Shown piece by piece: positions 62,032 through 64,000 of a stretch of DNA of 64,000 nucleotides; the first letter of the stretch is position 1; each line of letters opens with the position of its first letter. The stretch is taken from positions 124,001 through 188,000 of the forward strand of contig CANQET010000001.1 in the NCBI GenBank assembly GCA_947595585.1. Reading direction: 5' to 3'. Under the pieces are notes generated by a model, which was not told the DNA's origin, did no database searches, and saw only the letters and a list, made by a program, of their open reading frames with translations. This stretch comes from an uncultured Clostridia bacterium. Lineage in GTDB: Bacteria > Bacillota > Clostridia > Christensenellales > Borkfalkiaceae. A program made the position numbers and the translations under genes.

Positions 62032-63897
62032 TTACCAACGGCCGGGGCGCGAGCCGCCGGGGGTGCCGGGGCCGCCGGGAGGGGTGCCGCCGGGAGTGCC
62101 GATGCCGCCCGAAGAGCCGACCGAGGTGATGATCCCGCCGATCGTAAATTCACACAGGCTGCTGTCCCCGCCGTAGATCTTATAGGTGCTGCCGAGGGCG
62201 AGTTCGGGGCAGGAGAGGATGACCGATTGGCATGCTTTTGGCGTTTGGAAGGAGAAGATCGTCTTCCCGTCCGCATCGGTGAGGGAGAGGTTCGTTCCCG
62301 CCGCGATCGACTGGCTGCGCGCGAAGGAGATCACGTATTGCGAAGAATTCGTGCTCGGCGTCTCCACCATGCCCAAGGGGCCGACGGCGAAGAGATAGCC
62401 GCCGTTTACCACCGTGCCGCGGTCGGAATCGATCGCACAGTCCATGTTGCTCGTGGGGCCTGCCACATACGTGACGCCGCCCGAGATGAGGATCGTCCCG
62501 TTAGAATCGATCCCGTCGCCGCCCGAATCCACATAGATCTCGCCGCCGCTGATGATGATATGCTCGGTGACTTTATTGTCGTCGCTTGCGGCGTTGATGC
62601 CGTCGTCCGTGGCCTTGAGGTCGATCTTGCCGCCCGAGATCTCGACGTACCCGCCTTCGATGCCTTCGTAGCTTTTTTCGATCGTGATCTCGCCGCCCGA
62701 GATCTTGGTGAGGACGTCGCTCGTGAGGGCGTCGTCGTAGGTAGAGATCGTGAAGCTCCCGCCCGCCACATGGAGATTGCCGCTGTTGGCGTGGATCGCA
62801 TCGTCCGTGCTGTCGATCGAAAAGGTTCCGCGCTCGATGATGATGGAATAATCGCCTTCGGTGACTGCGATCTCCTGCTCGGAGCCGTTCGGATCGGGGT
62901 ATTCGATCTCCCCGACTTTGATCCCCTTGCAACCCTGCGCGAGGGCATAGAGCGCGCTGCCGCGGTAATCGGAAGCTACCTTCTGATAGTCGTTTCCGCT
63001 CCTCATGTAGCGAAAATCATCCGAAGTGAGGCCGTAGTCGGCCCTGTTTTGCGTCGTATCCGCGACGAACACGCCTTCGGTATGGATCTCGTAATTGCCG
63101 CCGCAGATGTATACGACGGTATCGGCCTGAATGCCGTCGCCCATGGTCGTAGCGACATAGTCGACGTTTTTGAGATAGACGAAGCCCTCCTCGGTGGTGA
63201 AGGCAGTCGTCTCGTCGTCGCACTCGGCGCTTATGCCGTCCTTCCCCGCGGAGAGGACGCGTATGCTGCAATCCGCGGCCGAAACGGAGAGGGCAGAGAT
63301 CGCATGGTTTGCGGCCGTGAGCGTGAGCGCGCAATCGACGACGGTCAGTGCCTTGGAGACCTTCACGGCATTTTTTCCGCCGCTTACGACGGACAGGGCG
63401 CCGTCTCCGTTGAAAGCAAGGCTGCCCTTGATGTGGACGGCGTTCTCCCCGTCGGCCGCGGATGCGATCGAATTTTCGCCGATGAGGGTGACGACGACCT
63501 CGGCCTTCTTATATTTTGCGCCGTCGAGCGCGATGCCCGAAGAAGAAATTTCGGCGCCGTCGAAGATGAGGTGCAGCTTGAGGCTGTCCGCCCCGATGCG
63601 GATGCCGCCGTAGCTCCCGTGGAAGCGGTAGGTCCCGCTCTCCGAGATCTCATAGACGTCTTCCGTTTGGGGGACTTCTATGGCCCCCGCCGAAGAGGTG
63701 TTGCCCGAGAGATCGGAGAAGTTTTCATCGGTGAAGTCGTCTTTCACGTCTTCGGTCACGTCGTCGGCGCTGTCTGCGATCTCACCCGTGCCGCCGCCCC
63801 CGAGGAAATCCCCGGGGTTGATGAACTCCTTCCCGCAGCCCGCAAGCGCAAAAAGGCCGAGGGAGAGCGCCCCGAAGAGGACAAAGAACCGTTTCAT
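62032..63897 (-). CDS. Cthe_2159-like (DUF4353) beta-helix carbohydrate-binding lipoprotein
   Basis: 621 residues. Lipobox LFALAGC, acidic linker, then a long right-handed beta-helix pattern with repeated GDGI, DDAI and SGGxI turns (ISGGEITIEKSYEGIEGGYVEISGGKIDLKATDDGINAASDDN; ISGGEIYVDSGGDGIDSNG). This matches the Cthe_2159 family, whose founding member binds acid sugars such as polygalacturonate and has calcium sites. It ends in a Gly/Pro-rich tail (GGTPPGGPGTPGGSRPG) suggestive of a wall spacer. AAGGAGG precedes ATG 63897. Likely a surface polysaccharide-binding or scaffold protein; enzymatic activity is not supported. Confidence 0.9.
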   Translation of the reverse strand: MKRFFVLFGALSLGLFALAGCGKEFINPGDFLGGGGTGEIADSADDVTEDVKDDFTDENFSDLSGNTSSAGAIEVPQTEDVYEISESGTYRFHGSYGGIRIGADSLKLHLIFDGAEISSSGIALDGAKYKKAEVVVTLIGENSIASAADGENAVHIKGSLAFNGDGALSVVSGGKNAVKVSKALTVVDCALTLTAANHAISALSVSAADCSIRVLSAGKDGISAECDDETTAFTTEEGFVYLKNVDYVATTMGDGIQADTVVYICGGNYEIHTEGVFVADTTQNRADYGLTSDDFRYMRSGNDYQKVASDYRGSALYALAQGCKGIKVGEIEYPDPNGSEQEIAVTEGDYSIIIERGTFSIDSTDDAIHANSGNLHVAGGSFTISTYDDALTSDVLTKISGGEITIEKSYEGIEGGYVEISGGKIDLKATDDGINAASDDNKVTEHIIISGGEIYVDSGGDGIDSNGTILISGGVTYVAGPTSNMDCAIDSDRGTVVNGGYLFAVGPLGMVETPSTNSSQYVISFARSQSIAAGTNLSLTDADGKTIFSFQTPKACQSVILSCPELALGSTYKIYGGDSSLCEFTIGGIITSVGSSGGIGTPGGTPPGGPGTPGGSRPGRW

Positions 63898-63934
63898 ATT
63901 TACCTCCTTATCCTAAGCCGAAGGGCTGTAGCGC

Positions 63935-63966
63935 ATAAGCGGTTCGGCATTTGCCAAACCGCTTAT
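63935..63966. other. Strong hairpin upstream of the beta-helix lipoprotein gene
   Basis: ATAAGCGGTT (63935-63944) pairs AACCGCTTAT (63957-63966), with an inner GGC/GCC. Could be a terminator of a gene beyond the window or a leader structure; neither strand has a clean T-run. Confidence 0.5.
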
Positions 63967-64000
63967 CTTCTCTGTTCTTTGGCGACGAAAATGCTGTTTT

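Overview
The window is a 64 kb piece of a bacterial chromosome, high in G+C by eye, with Firmicutes-type gene content. That content includes PyrR, PlsY, RNase J, a DUF421/DUF4363 pair, an ECF folate transporter behind a THF riboswitch, cofactor-independent phosphoglycerate mutase, RadC, and class A RNase P RNA. Large BspA-type leucine-rich-repeat lipoproteins with Listeria-Bacteroides (InlB B) repeats, 2-hydroxyacyl-CoA dehydratase activase genes and glutamate dehydrogenase point to an anaerobic, probably gut-dwelling Clostridia. A Christensenellales-like lineage is my best guess from gene style only; no 16S gene is present.

Layout. 1-8640: the tail of a membrane protein, then two very large surface lipoproteins. 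8.7-17 kb: gdhA, a PepV-like peptidase, radC, a DesK/LiaS-type two-component pair, pyruvate kinase. 17.1-25.3 kb: rnpB, an unknown protein, a split activase/dehydratase pair, and DUF421/DUF4363. 25.3-33.8 kb: the THF riboswitch and folT, then a tight run lgt-pncB-coiled coil-lspA-rluD-pyrR-unknown-der-plsY, mostly with ATGA or one-base overlaps. 33.8-42.1 kb: gpmI and an accessory stretch of secreted and surface proteins (an AT-rich orphan, two BspA paralogues, a small regulator diverging from a lipoprotein). 42.8-46.5 kb: an unknown membrane protein followed by a 2.8 kb AT-rich restriction-modification-like island bounded by long direct repeats. 46.5-48.6 kb: pgk-tpiA. 49.2-54 kb: rpsL-rpsG-fusA-tuf. 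54-61.4 kb: YihY-like protein, RNase J, tRNA wobble-uridine modification genes (trmR/trhP-like), a lipid kinase. 62-63.9 kb: a Cthe_2159-like beta-helix lipoprotein.

Nearly every gap over 300 bases is packed with short dispersed palindromic repeats of several families, some nested and some expanded into tandem arrays. Core genes have clear sigma-A promoters (often with extended -10 TGN) and intrinsic terminators, many of them shared by convergent genes.

Most notable: (1) the restriction-modification-like island at 43.6-46.5 kb, with a methyltransferase carrying a possible N-terminal nuclease motif, a divergent XRE regulator, palindromic operators inside the promoter spacers, and a 37 bp perfect direct repeat that duplicates the host gene's end and terminator; (2) a 276-nt multi-hairpin RNA between rpsL and rpsG; (3) a palindromic repeat family whose inverted ends co-vary between copies.
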